From contig BTQE01000021.1 in assembly GCA_036985715.1 (NCBI GenBank), forward strand, positions 1 through 35,052: a stretch of 35,052 nucleotides of DNA, given 5' to 3'. The position numbers and the translations under genes are program-made. Positions 16,016 to 24,289 of the stretch are shown in pieces; position 1 is the stretch's first letter, and each line of letters opens with the position of its first letter. The notes beneath the pieces were generated by a model that ran no database searches, was not told the origin of the DNA, and saw nothing but the letters and a program-made list of their open reading frames with translations. Source of the stretch: SMXL01 sp036985715. GTDB taxonomy: Bacteria; Bacteroidota; Rhodothermia; Rhodothermales; UBA10348.

Positions 16016-17767
16016 TTACTTGATGATTTCATCCGGGTCGAACGACTCCAGAACATCGATGTATTTCTGAAGGAAAGATGAGCCCATCGCACCATCGACG
16101 ATCCGGTGATCATAGGAAAGAGAGATATACATCATGTGGCGCACGCCGATTGTATCACCCATTGCGCCCCCCTCGATCACCACGGGACGCTTCTTGATGA
16201 CTCCTGTCGCCAAAATTCCGACCTGAGGCTGATGGATGATGGGGGTACCCATTATGGATCCCAACGAACCCACATTCGTGACGGTAAACGTGCCACCCTG
16301 GAGCTCGTCGGGTAGAAGCTGTTTGTTGCGCGAACGCTCGGCAATGTCTGCCGCTGCGTGTGCGAGTCCCACTAGATTTTTTTGGCCGGCATTATGAATC
16401 ACGGGGACAAGCAGTCCGGTCCTGCCTATCGCGACGGCAATCCCGATGTGGTAGTCTTTTTGATAGTGAATCTCGTCTCCGACGATCGAGGAATTTAGAA
16501 TGGGATGATCTCGGAGCGCCTCCACAGCTGCGTAAACAAAAAACGGAGTGTACGTCAGTTTGACCCCTTCGCGTTCAATAAACGCATTCTTGTTCCTTTC
16601 GCGGAGCAACACCAGATTTGTGACATCTGCTTCTCCGAAAGACGTGACATGGGCAGAAGTGGCTTTCGAACGCGTCATATGCTCGGAAATGAGCTGACGC
16701 ATCCGACCCATTTTTTCTACTTCGACACGATCTCCTTCGGCTGGCTCCGGAATCGGTGCCTTGGGAGACAGTACGGTCCGCTTCGGTAGTGAAGGTTTTT
16801 TCGACGTCCCCCGATTCTTGAGATACGCCAAGACATCTTTCTTGGAAACTCGACCTTCCCGTCCGCTACCCTGGATAGCAACCAATTCTGATTCGGACAA
16901 CCTTTCTTTCTCGGCGATGGAGCGAACGAGCGGAGAATAGAATCTACCCGCGCCGGGCTCGCGAGAAATGGTCGTGGATGCCGCGTCTACCTTAGACGGG
17001 CGTGGTGCGGATGGCGTAGGAGAAGCTTCCGGTTCGCGATCGGGTTCCGGTTTAGAAGCTGGAGCAGAGCGCTGGACCGGAGCGCCGGCAACTTCTTCAA
17101 TTGCAATAACGGCAATAGGAGTCCCTACGTCAACCGTCTCGCCTTCCGGAACCAGAATTTCGGCAAGCGTCCCCGCGCTCGGTGAAGGTACCTCGGTATC
17201 GACCTTATCTGTTGCAATCTCAAGAATGGGTTCATCCAGCGCGATGGTGTCTCCCGGTTTCTTCATCCATGTGAGAACGGTCCCTTCCACGATACTTTCG
17301 CCCATCTTTGGCATGACTACGTCGAGGGTTGCGCCTGACGGTGTGGCTATAACCGCTGCATCACTTGCTTCATCACTTGCTTCATCAAGAGATTCAGCGG
17401 ATTCCGGGGCGGCCGTATTCGATGTGTCTGCGGCGCCCTCAGATGTAGATTCTTCGGCCGATCCGGCCCTAACGTCGACCGTGTCGGATTCGGCCGCAAG
17501 CCCGTCGCCTGAATTGAGTACTTCGAGGTCCGATTCGATGATTGCGATAACCGTTCCTACGTCGACCGTTTCTCCCTCCTGAACAAGAATCTCGGCTACT
17601 GTTCCTGCTCCGGGAGATGGCACGTCGGTATCCACTTTATCCGTTCCAATCTCCAGCAACGATTCATCCATGGCAACGGCTTCGCCTGGCTGTTTATGCC
17701 ATTCGATCACCGTTCCTTCGGTGATACTCTCGCCCATTTTGGGCATTCTTACTTCTACCTTTGCCAT
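16016..17767 (-). CDS. Dihydrolipoyl acyltransferase (E2) of a 2-oxoacid dehydrogenase, two lipoyl domains
   Basis: E2 forms the core of a 2-oxoacid dehydrogenase complex and transfers the acyl group from lipoyl-lysine to CoA. The 583 residues contain two lipoyl domains (about 1-80 and 147-225) with lipoylation lysines K44 and K188, both in TDKVDT. An acidic Ser/Ala/Glu linker joins the two. A peripheral-subunit-binding domain (about 275-320, FYSPLVRSIAEKE) and an acyltransferase domain follow, with the catalytic DHRIVDG (H554, D558). Substrate class (2-oxoglutarate or branched-chain) cannot be decided from the sequence alone; two-lipoyl E2s of related bacteria are usually annotated as succinyltransferase. 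It lies 45 bases after the pyrophosphatase gene and may be cotranscribed with it. The linker contains a 12-bp tandem duplication. Confidence 0.93.
   Translation of the reverse strand: MAKVEVRMPKMGESITEGTVIEWHKQPGEAVAMDESLLEIGTDKVDTDVPSPGAGTVAEILVQEGETVDVGTVIAIIESDLEVLNSGDGLAAESDTVDVRAGSAEESTSEGAADTSNTAAPESAESLDEASDEASDAAVIATPSGATLDVVMPKMGESIVEGTVLTWMKKPGDTIALDEPILEIATDKVDTEVPSPSAGTLAEILVPEGETVDVGTPIAVIAIEEVAGAPVQRSAPASKPEPDREPEASPTPSAPRPSKVDAASTTISREPGAGRFYSPLVRSIAEKERLSESELVAIQGSGREGRVSKKDVLAYLKNRGTSKKPSLPKRTVLSPKAPIPEPAEGDRVEVEKMGRMRQLISEHMTRSKATSAHVTSFGEADVTNLVLLRERNKNAFIEREGVKLTYTPFFVYAAVEALRDHPILNSSIVGDEIHYQKDYHIGIAVAIGRTGLLVPVIHNAGQKNLVGLAHAAADIAERSRNKQLLPDELQGGTFTVTNVGSLGSIMGTPIIHQPQVGILATGVIKKRPVVIEGGAMGDTIGVRHMMYISLSYDHRIVDGAMGSSFLQKYIDVLESFDPDEIIK
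17361..17387 (-). repeat. 12-bp in-frame tandem duplication in the E2 linker
   Basis: TCACTTGCTTCA occurs twice without a gap (17361-17372, 17373-17384) and is followed by TCA. It encodes a doubled D-E-A-S in the flexible linker after the first lipoyl domain. Identity is perfect, so the duplication looks recent. Confidence 0.85.
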
Positions 17768-17812
17768 AAAACGGTTCGTGTGGACATCCCGGCCTTCAAT
17801 ATACGATTCGGA

Positions 17813-19897
17813 TTAAGCAATCAGGGGTGCGATGACGAGAGCGACAACAGCGATCAGCTTTATCAGGATATTCAAGCTTGGACCGCTCGTATCCTTGAGC
17901 GGATCGCCTACCGTGTCTCCTACGATGGAGGCCTTATGCGCATCGCTTCCCTTGCCATAGGTTTCGCCGTCAATTTCGATGGTGCTCTCAATTCGCTTCT
18001 TGGCATTGTCCCATGCGCCGCCGGCATTTGATTGGAAAATGGCCAGAAGAACACCGGATACCGTTACGCCGACCAGGAGTCCGCCCAGCATGAACTTATC
18101 GATGAACCCGATGAGCACTGGCGCTGAAATAGCCAGCAGTCCAGGCCCAATCATTTCTCGAATCGCAGCATTCGTTGAGATCTCAACGCAGCGCGTAGAA
18201 TCGGCCTTTGCCGTGCCTTCTCGAAGACCCGCGATCTCTTCAAACTGACGACCCACTTCCTTGATCATGTCCGCTGCCGCTCGACCGACCGCCGCCATGG
18301 CCATCGCGCTGAACACATAGGGTAACATGGCGCCCAAGAGTACACCCGCGAGAATCGTGGGATTCGCCACGTCGATATTGTCGACACCGGCCTGCTGCAT
18401 AAACGCTGCAAAAAGAGCAAGCGCTGTCAGGGCCGCGGATCCGATCGCAAATCCTTTACCAATCGCTGCAGTTGTATTTCCGACTGCGTCCAACTGGTCG
18501 GTGCGCTCGCGCACCTCGGGTGGCAACTCGGCCATCTCGGCGATTCCACCCGCGTTGTCGGAGATGGGACCGTAGGCATCAACCGCCAACTGAATTCCGG
18601 TGACCGAGAGCATACCCAGTGCTGCAATCGCGATGCCGTACAGGCCGGCAAAGGTGAACGCACCGATTATGGCCAAGGCCAGGACGATGGCCGGGAGCCC
18701 GGTCGAATACATCCCGAGGCCGAGTCCCGCAATAATATTCGTCGCTGATCCCGTGAGACTCTGCTTGGCAATCTGATAGGTCGGTTTGTTGTGCGTGGAC
18801 GTATAGAATTCGGTAATAAGACCAATCAATACACCCGCACCCAAACCAATCAGGACGGCCCAATAAACACCCAATGCCGTATACGATGAATCTCCAACGG
18901 TCCACGATTCCGGCATTATCCAAACAATAATGAAGTACGAGAGTATGGCCATCACGATGGATGCGCCAAATTCACCCGTGTTCAGTGCCTTCTGCGGATG
19001 TCCGCCCTCTTTCACGCGCACGAAGAAAGAACCCAAAATCGAAACCAGGATTCCTACTGCCGCGACCACGAGCGGGAGAATCACGCCTCCAATTTCAAAG
19101 GCAGCTCCATCCGCTTGAAAAACGGGTATGAAGGCAGCACCAAGAACCATTGTACTGATAATGGACCCCACGTAGCTTTCGAAGAGATCCGCTCCCATTC
19201 CGGCGACGTCGCCCACATTGTCGCCCACATTGTCGGCGATGGTGGCAGGGTTTCGCCGATCGTCCTCCGGGATTCCCTCATAAACTTTACCCGCAAGGTC
19301 GGCACCCACGTCAGCAGCTTTGGTATAGATGCCCCCCCCCACACGCGCGAAAAGTGCAATTGAAGACGCGCCCAGCGAGAAGCCCGAAATGACTGAAATG
19401 ATCTTCACCACGGTCCACGAGGTATACGCATCATACACCAGAAAAAGGACGCCCAGACCTATGACTCCAAGTCCTACTACGGACAAACCCATCACCAATC
19501 CACCGGAAAACGCGATGTTCAGAGCGGGAGCCAATCCCTGGCGGGCCGCCTGGGTCGTTCGGACGTTGGCTTTCGTAGCGACGGTCATTCCTATAAAACC
19601 AGCGGTGGCCGAACAGAGTGCGCCTACCACGAACGAAATCGCGATGTATGGTGAAGACTCTGGACGATTCATATTTGCCAGAATCAGGAGTCCCGCGACT
19701 ACGACTACAAAAATGAATAGCACGCGGTATTCGCGCTTTAAAAAGGCACGTGCCCCGGCTGCGATGTCGTTCGAAATCTCAATCATCAGATCTGTCCCTT
19801 GATCCTGACGAGAAACCCAACGGCTTTTCGTGAACGCAAAGAACAGCGCAAGTAAACCCGTTACGGGCACGAGATACATAATCAATCCTACGTCCAT
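17813..19897 (-). CDS. hppA: Membrane-bound ion-pumping pyrophosphatase, predicted K+-dependent and Na+-type
   Basis: The enzyme hydrolyses pyrophosphate and pumps Na+ and/or H+ across the inner membrane. The 694 residues have about 16 membrane helices and the family motif YTKAADVGADLAGK (191-204), followed by DNVGDNVGDVAGMGADLFESY. GNTTAAIGKG places alanine at 477 and glycine at 480, the residue pair known for K+-dependent enzymes (K+-independent ones have Lys and Thr). The gate glutamate lies in DLFESY (E240, with D237), the position seen in Na+-pumping pyrophosphatases, rather than in the displaced GSYAE of proton pumps. GGAGG lies 12 bases before the ATG, a little far. The codons for R-V-G-G-G contain a run of nine G. 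The upstream gap holds short tandem repeats. Confidence 0.96.
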   Translation of the reverse strand: MDVGLIMYLVPVTGLLALFFAFTKSRWVSRQDQGTDLMIEISNDIAAGARAFLKREYRVLFIFVVVVAGLLILANMNRPESSPYIAISFVVGALCSATAGFIGMTVATKANVRTTQAARQGLAPALNIAFSGGLVMGLSVVGLGVIGLGVLFLVYDAYTSWTVVKIISVISGFSLGASSIALFARVGGGIYTKAADVGADLAGKVYEGIPEDDRRNPATIADNVGDNVGDVAGMGADLFESYVGSIISTMVLGAAFIPVFQADGAAFEIGGVILPLVVAAVGILVSILGSFFVRVKEGGHPQKALNTGEFGASIVMAILSYFIIVWIMPESWTVGDSSYTALGVYWAVLIGLGAGVLIGLITEFYTSTHNKPTYQIAKQSLTGSATNIIAGLGLGMYSTGLPAIVLALAIIGAFTFAGLYGIAIAALGMLSVTGIQLAVDAYGPISDNAGGIAEMAELPPEVRERTDQLDAVGNTTAAIGKGFAIGSAALTALALFAAFMQQAGVDNIDVANPTILAGVLLGAMLPYVFSAMAMAAVGRAAADMIKEVGRQFEEIAGLREGTAKADSTRCVEISTNAAIREMIGPGLLAISAPVLIGFIDKFMLGGLLVGVTVSGVLLAIFQSNAGGAWDNAKKRIESTIEIDGETYGKGSDAHKASIVGDTVGDPLKDTSGPSLNILIKLIAVVALVIAPLIA
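19332..19340 (-). repeat. Homopolymer of nine G (C on the plus strand) inside hppA
   Basis: The tract encodes the conserved V-G-G-G before IYTKAADVG. Poly-G of this length is prone to slippage, and a one-base change would truncate the protein at about one quarter of its length. The frame is intact in this sequence. Confidence 0.8.
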
Positions 19898-19946
19898 TGA
19901 GGCAACTATCCTCCGTAATAATTTAGTTCTGATGGTCTCTGCGAAT

Positions 19947-19968
19947 CATTCTGAATCGCATTCTGAAT
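19947..19968. repeat. Direct repeat CATTCTGAAT, 12-bp period, two copies
   Basis: CATTCTGAAT occurs at 19947-19956 and 19959-19968, about 50-70 bases upstream of the hppA start. Confidence 0.7.
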
Positions 19969-20004
19969 TTCGGTCCGAAAGCCGCAAAAATTGAAATGCC
20001 CGAC

Positions 20005-20046
20005 TGGTCAATCACAACAGGGCAATCACAATTGGTCAATCAATCG
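20005..20046. repeat. 14-bp tandem repeat, three imperfect units, upstream of hppA
   Basis: The units are TGGTCAATCACAAC (20005-20018), AGGGCAATCACAAT (20019-20032) and TGGTCAATCAATCG (20033-20046). They share CAATCA at a strict 14-bp spacing. The position, 108-149 bases upstream of hppA, would suit either a regulator-binding iteron or a replication-slippage product. Confidence 0.7.
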
Positions 20047-20262
20047 GGGATTCGATCCGCCTGAATGGGTTTTTTCAAGACTCGGCTGGTTTTGATCCCG
20101 TAAACATGTACAAAACAGGCCACAAGGGGTCAAATCGACCGTTTCTGCGATCTGGCGGCTTCCGTTCGCGCGTGCGGCAAGAACGTTGCCAATATTACCT
20201 CGATTCGGCATCTATTGACAGGTGTTAACGAATTATTCGACGAGATTCTCTAGACGCGTCGA

Positions 20263-20832
20263 TTACGTGCTGAAACGATTCATCATCGTCACGATGCCGT
20301 CCGAGACGAATGTGAGGGCCGCGTCACGGGCTATATTAATTGCCTGATCAATCAATTCCTTCTCCTCGTCCACAAAATCCGATAAGACGAAGTCAACCTG
20401 GCGACCCTTTTCATATTCGCTTCCGACGCCGATCCGAAGCCTTGGGAATTGGTCTGAATCCAGCCAGTCGATTATATCCTCGAGGCCATTGTGGCCGCCC
20501 GGACCGCCCCGTTCTCGGATTCGTACTTTGCCCACCGGCAAATTGATGTCGTCTACGATAACGAGCAAGTCTTCGGGCCCAAGTCGATTCTTTCGCATCA
20601 TCTCCTCGACTGCTGTTCCGCTGCGGTTCATATAGGTTGTCGGCTTGGCCAGGCCTACTGAATATCCTTTCCACTTCCCCCATCCAAGAATCGCCGAACC
20701 CTTCGTCTTGATCGGTAGCCTCAGACGCTCAGCCAGGTCGTCTATCACCATAAAACCGACGTTATGACGCGTCGCGGAATAGGCTTCACCTGGATTCCCG
20801 AGCCCTACGATGAGTCGTTTGGATGATGCCAT
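20263..20832 (-). CDS. pth: Peptidyl-tRNA hydrolase
   Basis: Pth releases tRNA from prematurely ended peptidyl-tRNA in the cytoplasm. The 189 residues are full length and carry every key residue of the family: N13 in GLGNPG, the catalytic H23 in ATRHNVG, N69 in TYMNRSG, the aspartate pair D94-D95 in VIVDDINLP, and N115 in GGHNGL. It follows the L25/Ctc gene by 88 bases on the same strand. The order prs, rplY/ctc, pth is one of the most conserved bacterial gene strings and supports a single operon. Confidence 0.97.
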   Translation of the reverse strand: MASSKRLIVGLGNPGEAYSATRHNVGFMVIDDLAERLRLPIKTKGSAILGWGKWKGYSVGLAKPTTYMNRSGTAVEEMMRKNRLGPEDLLVIVDDINLPVGKVRIRERGGPGGHNGLEDIIDWLDSDQFPRLRIGVGSEYEKGRQVDFVLSDFVDEEKELIDQAINIARDAALTFVSDGIVTMMNRFST

Positions 20833-20920
20833 GGGTCCTACAGTCGGTCGAATACAGCGTCATGCAGAAATGCAGATACCCGAACCCCAAATGGACCGAA
20901 TAACTAACAAGCGTTCCTGA

Positions 20921-21592
20921 TTATCCTCCGGAACCCGATTCCTCTTTTCCACCTTCTTCGGCCCCTTCCTCTGAGGCTTCTCCCTCGGCTCCTTCTTCGC
21001 CTTCTTCTCCTTCGAGCTCTTCGAGCTCTTCGATTTCAGGCTCAATGATTTCGCGCGGTTGAATCACGGAGATCAGCGCCTGATCTTCAGGGAAGTTGAT
21101 CGTGACATTTTCGAGATCCAGGTCACGAACCAGAATCGAATCGCCAATATTGAGGTGGCTGATGTCCACGTCGATATGATCCGGAATATGCTTGGGGAGA
21201 CAGCGTACCGAAATTTCGTGAACGAACTCCTGCGGTGTTCCGCCGTCCAGTACACCAACCGAATCGCCGACATAATGTACAGGCACGTTTAGTGTAAGTA
21301 GCTCACCCGCCACCAGGATCTGGAAATCAGCGTGAATCGGTTTATCGGTGATGGGATCGAAGTCCACGTCTTTCAGGATGCACTCGTACGCTTTTCCGTC
21401 CAGGGTAATTTCTACACGATGGAACTGATTCGTGAAAATCAATGGCCTGAGTGTCAGTTCGGGGATCTGGAAAATCTGTGTTTCCAAATCCGAACCGTAT
21501 AAAATACAGGGAACCTCTTCGTTTCTCCGAACGGCACGAACGGCCTTTTTACCCGTTTCTCTTTGTTTTGCGTCAATGGTAATCAGATCCAT
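20921..21592 (-). CDS. rplY: Ribosomal protein bL25, Ctc (long) form with acidic tail
   Basis: This 5S rRNA-binding protein of the large subunit has 223 residues: an L25 domain (about 1-92; start MDLITIDAKQRETGK), then the TL5/Ctc beta domain (about 98-180). A tail of about 40 residues follows, made almost only of E, G, A and S. The tail contains short internal repeats such as a doubled ELE encoded by GAGCTCTTC repeats. The tail is unlikely to touch RNA and is typical of long Ctc proteins in Bacteroidota-like bacteria, though strongly acidic here. AGGG lies about eight bases before the ATG. The gene lies 48 bases after prs and 88 before pth. Confidence 0.96.
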   Translation of the reverse strand: MDLITIDAKQRETGKKAVRAVRRNEEVPCILYGSDLETQIFQIPELTLRPLIFTNQFHRVEITLDGKAYECILKDVDFDPITDKPIHADFQILVAGELLTLNVPVHYVGDSVGVLDGGTPQEFVHEISVRCLPKHIPDHIDVDISHLNIGDSILVRDLDLENVTINFPEDQALISVIQPREIIEPEIEELEELEGEEGEEGAEGEASEEGAEEGGKEESGSGG

Positions 21593-21640
21593 TTGTAAAT
21601 CCCTAATTCAATGATTTAATGTCTCTTGGAACCCGGTTCA

Positions 21641-22579
21641 CTATGGAATGAACAAGGTTGATACGGACTCGTCCGTATAAATTCGTTCGATGGCTTCGGC
21701 GAAGACGTTCGCGACACTGAGAACCGTAATTTTGTCCGACCCTCTGGCCAGCGGAATCGTATCGGTCACGTACATCTGGTCGATTGCAGACGATTCCAGA
21801 CTCTCGTAGGCAGGTCCCGACAAGAGCGGATGCGTACAGGAAGCAATGATCTTCTGAGCACCCACTTCTTTCAATTTGTTCGCAGCGCTCGTAATGGTTC
21901 CCGCCGTGTCGACCATGTCGTCGACAAGGATGACATTTTTCCCGTCTACGTCACCGATGATATTCATAACCTCGGCCTCATTGGGTTGCGGTCGTCTTTT
22001 GTCAATCATCGCGAGGTCGCCGCCCAGGCGTTTCGCATAGGCCCGAGCCATTTTGATCCCTCCGACGTCCGGTGCAACAACGGCCAGATTCTCCAGATTC
22101 ATTTGCTTCAGGTGGTCGATAAACACGGCTGATCCATAGAGGTGGTCCACCGGTACGTCGAAGAAACCCTGAAGCTGAGAGGCATGCAGGTCCATGGTCA
22201 GGACCCGGTCAACTCCAGCCACACCCAGCATGTCCGCCATCAGCTTGGACGCTATAGACACGCGGGGCTGATCCTTCCGGTCTTGCCGGGCATATCCGAA
22301 GTACGGAATGACGGCGTTGATACGTTCTGCAGACGCCCTCTTGGCGGCATCAATCATCAAAAACAGCTCGAGCCAATTGTCGGCGTGCGGATGCGTACTC
22401 TGTATGAGGAACAGATCGCATCCTCGGATGGATTCCTCGAAATGGACGTAGATCTCTCCGTCTGAGAAATTCTTGATCTCGACCAGGCCCAACTGTCGGC
22501 CTGCGGTAGTGGCGATCGCCTTCGCCAACGCTGGATTGGAGCGACCTGAAAAAATGCTGATACGATTGTCCTTATGCAT
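21641..22579 (-). CDS. prs: Ribose-phosphate pyrophosphokinase (PRPP synthetase, class I)
   Basis: The enzyme makes PRPP from ribose 5-phosphate and ATP for nucleotide, histidine and tryptophan synthesis. The 312 residues match the family length. FSGRSNPALAK opens the protein. YARQDRKDQPR (96-106) is the flexible ATP loop. MDLHASQLQGFFD (129-141) includes the metal-binding H132. KRRPQPNEAEV is the catalytic flexible loop region, and VILVDDMVDTAGTI (216-229) is the PRPP-binding loop. It begins 70 bases after the tRNA-Gln gene and is probably cotranscribed with it, as in many bacteria. No separate promoter is obvious in the spacer. Confidence 0.97.
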   Translation of the reverse strand: MHKDNRISIFSGRSNPALAKAIATTAGRQLGLVEIKNFSDGEIYVHFEESIRGCDLFLIQSTHPHADNWLELFLMIDAAKRASAERINAVIPYFGYARQDRKDQPRVSIASKLMADMLGVAGVDRVLTMDLHASQLQGFFDVPVDHLYGSAVFIDHLKQMNLENLAVVAPDVGGIKMARAYAKRLGGDLAMIDKRRPQPNEAEVMNIIGDVDGKNVILVDDMVDTAGTITSAANKLKEVGAQKIIASCTHPLLSGPAYESLESSAIDQMYVTDTIPLARGSDKITVLSVANVFAEAIERIYTDESVSTLFIP

Positions 22580-22649
22580 TTCGACTGAGTGTGCGCTAGA
22601 CTGACGGCGTGCGTGTCCGATACGGTAAGGATTGTCTACCCAATTTTTG

Positions 22650-22720
22650 TTGCCCGGGAAGGATTCGAACCTTCACCGACGGCTCCAAAGGCCGCTGTCC
22701 TGCCATTAGACCACCGGGCA
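22650..22720 (-). tRNA. tRNA-Gln (anticodon UUG)
   Basis: The 71-base gene folds into a full cloverleaf. The acceptor stem TGCCCGG pairs with CCGGGCA. The anticodon stem GCGGC/GCCGT encloses the loop CTTTGGA, giving anticodon TTG. The T arm is GAAGG-TTCGAAT-CCTTC. The discriminator is A, and CCA is not encoded (CAA follows). It lies directly upstream of prs. Confidence 0.95.
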
Positions 22721-22883
22721 TAATTGCCCTTTACGCGTGCTGTTCGCTTGTTTTTTCGAAAATTGATACGTAATGGGTATAATCTAGATAATTTAACGAC
22801 TCCCCAATCTGGGTGCAATCAAACTGGTTTTCCTAAGTCGTAGGCGCGAAAATTTCACGGAGCGGCTTGAGAAGTAAACGGGG

Positions 22884-24101
22884 TCATCGGCCGTAGATCC
22901 TGAGCAAGCGTCTGATATCGTCAAGCGGCAATTCTTTAATCGTTCCGTTCATCCCGGTCATTGTCGTAGCCTGGAAAAGCGCATTATAGATGGCCTCCTC
23001 GGCCGCCTCCATCGCAGCTTGAAAAAGCGGTGACATAGACCCGTTCGGCAGCTCGCTGATTGTAGATTCAGCCGACCGTCGGTCCGGTGTCCTCCTGACA
23101 GATTCGGCCGTCGAAAACGAAACGGCATAGTCTCCAGATCCGTTGGTTGCGGGAGAACCGGTTCGGCCTATTGCTGCAAGCGCGCGTCGTGCGAGCCGTG
23201 TCAGATTCCTATCGGAAACCGGTGCATCAGTCGCCACCACGAGAATGACGGATCCATCGGCGTCTCCCGAACCGGTCGCACCCTTCAAATAGTACTTTCC
23301 GAGTTCTTTGCCTATCGGTATACCGTCGATTTGCAATACTCCTCCATAATTAGTCTGAGCCAGAACTCCTACCGTCCAGCCTCCCAGTCTATCGGGTAGA
23401 AGACGAGAACTCGTCCCTATTCCTCCTTTCCAACCGAACGTAATCGTACCTGTCCCGGCACCCACCGAGCCTTCGACAACAGGACCCGATCGCGCATTGT
23501 TGATGGCTTCAACAACATGGGCTGTACGGACATGTCGCCCACGAATATCGTTCAGGAATCCGTCATTCGTCTCCCCCACCACCGCATTTACAGAGCGCAC
23601 ACGTTCGTTTCCTTCCTGATCCAGTGTCCATTCAATGATTCCTTCCATCCCTTCTGGTACCGAGAGCGTATTGGTCAAGACAATCGGGGTCTCGATTTCC
23701 CCCAGTTCCAGAATTTGTGTGGTGCCAACAAATTTCCCATATCCGTTCGCTACTGCGAATCCTGCCGGCACTTTTTCCTGATAAAGATTGCCGCCGTGGG
23801 GCAGGATGGCCGTGACGCCTGTCCGCACGTCTGTGCCTTCTATGAGCGTGACATGGGAAACAAGGACCCCCGAGACATCGGTTATGGCATTCAGAGGACC
23901 AGGATTCAGAACTCCGGGCGCCACTCCGAGCTCGCGTGCTCGTGGCTTCGCCTGCTGCTGACGGGCGGTGTTGCTCGATCTTGCTGAGGCCTGCACAGAA
24001 CCAGGCCATACGATTGCGCAAACCAGGAACGCCAGAAGAACCGATCGTTCTATCGTCCGGCGAGTCCAACATGAATTGAAATGAATGGTGACTTGCTCCA
24101 T
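22884..24101 (-). CDS. Secreted P1-family (DmpA-type) self-processing aminopeptidase
   Basis: DmpA-type enzymes are Ntn hydrolases that cut themselves before a serine, which becomes the nucleophile; known members remove N-terminal amino acids, including D- or beta-residues. From the ATG at 24101 the protein has 405 residues with a signal peptide (VLLAFLVCAIVWPGSVQASA). The family blocks are present: NAITDVSGVLVSHVTL, then GSVGAGTGTITFGWKGGIGT and VGVLAQTNYGG. The predicted cleavage site is in DADGSVILVVATDAP (G283/S284), and NGSGDYAVSFSTAE follows. The frame stays open to 24380, but those extra 93 codons lack conservation and run through a repeat array and the divergent gene, so I reject them. 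It diverges from an aspartate/glutamate racemase. Confidence 0.92.
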   Translation of the reverse strand: MEQVTIHFNSCWTRRTIERSVLLAFLVCAIVWPGSVQASARSSNTARQQQAKPRARELGVAPGVLNPGPLNAITDVSGVLVSHVTLIEGTDVRTGVTAILPHGGNLYQEKVPAGFAVANGYGKFVGTTQILELGEIETPIVLTNTLSVPEGMEGIIEWTLDQEGNERVRSVNAVVGETNDGFLNDIRGRHVRTAHVVEAINNARSGPVVEGSVGAGTGTITFGWKGGIGTSSRLLPDRLGGWTVGVLAQTNYGGVLQIDGIPIGKELGKYYLKGATGSGDADGSVILVVATDAPVSDRNLTRLARRALAAIGRTGSPATNGSGDYAVSFSTAESVRRTPDRRSAESTISELPNGSMSPLFQAAMEAAEEAIYNALFQATTMTGMNGTIKELPLDDIRRLLRIYGR

Positions 24102-24191
24102 TACATCGTACTTATTGAACAGGGGTATCGTATTTATTGACCAATTGTACTTCAACGGTGAGTGATCCAGCCGATCGAATATAATCACGCA

Positions 24192-24275
24192 GCCGCCCGA
24201 TCGTTGCCGCCCGATCGTTGCCGAATGAACATTGCTGAATGAACAGTGCTGACTGAACATTGCTGACTCGACATT
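24192..24275. repeat. 14-bp tandem array, six units, before the racemase gene
   Basis: Six units with a strict 14-bp period start at 24192, 24206, 24220, 24234, 24248 and 24262. The first two are identical (GCCGCCCGATCGTT). The later ones drift through GCCGAATGAACATT and GCTGACTGAACATT to GCTGACTCGACATT. The array ends 14 bases, one unit, before the ATG at 24290, and fills most of the divergent promoter region. It is a non-coding minisatellite with graded divergence, not a CRISPR array, because there are no spacers. Confidence 0.9.
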
Positions 24276-24289
24276 ACCAAGCAGACTCG

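Larger units (their letters stand above)
19898..20262. other. Intergenic region upstream of the pyrophosphatase gene
   Basis: This 365-base gap separates pth from hppA; both genes are on the minus strand. It should hold the hppA promoter. Its visible content is a pair of 12-bp repeats (19947-19968) and a three-unit 14-bp array (20005-20046). A 61-codon minus-strand frame (20026-20211) has no start-site or family support. No RNA gene, riboswitch or clear terminator is visible. Confidence 0.6.

Noticed and set aside
16968..17582. 204-codon plus-strand frame rich in S, T and A
   Set aside because: It is antisense to the repetitive linker and lipoyl domains of the E2 gene; its composition mirrors that gene.
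19198..19230. Repeated CCCACATTGTCG words inside the pyrophosphatase gene
   Set aside because: They encode the conserved catalytic NVGDNVGD motif of the family, so the repeat is functional protein sequence and not a slippage product.
20026..20211. 61-codon minus-strand frame in the gap upstream of hppA
   Set aside because: No ribosome site, no recognisable family, and it starts and ends in repeat-rich non-coding DNA.
22636..22818. 60-codon minus-strand frame across the tRNA gene
   Set aside because: It overlaps tRNA-Gln completely and shows no protein features.
24192..24275. Possible CRISPR array
   Set aside because: Units are contiguous 14-mers without spacers, and no cas gene is present.
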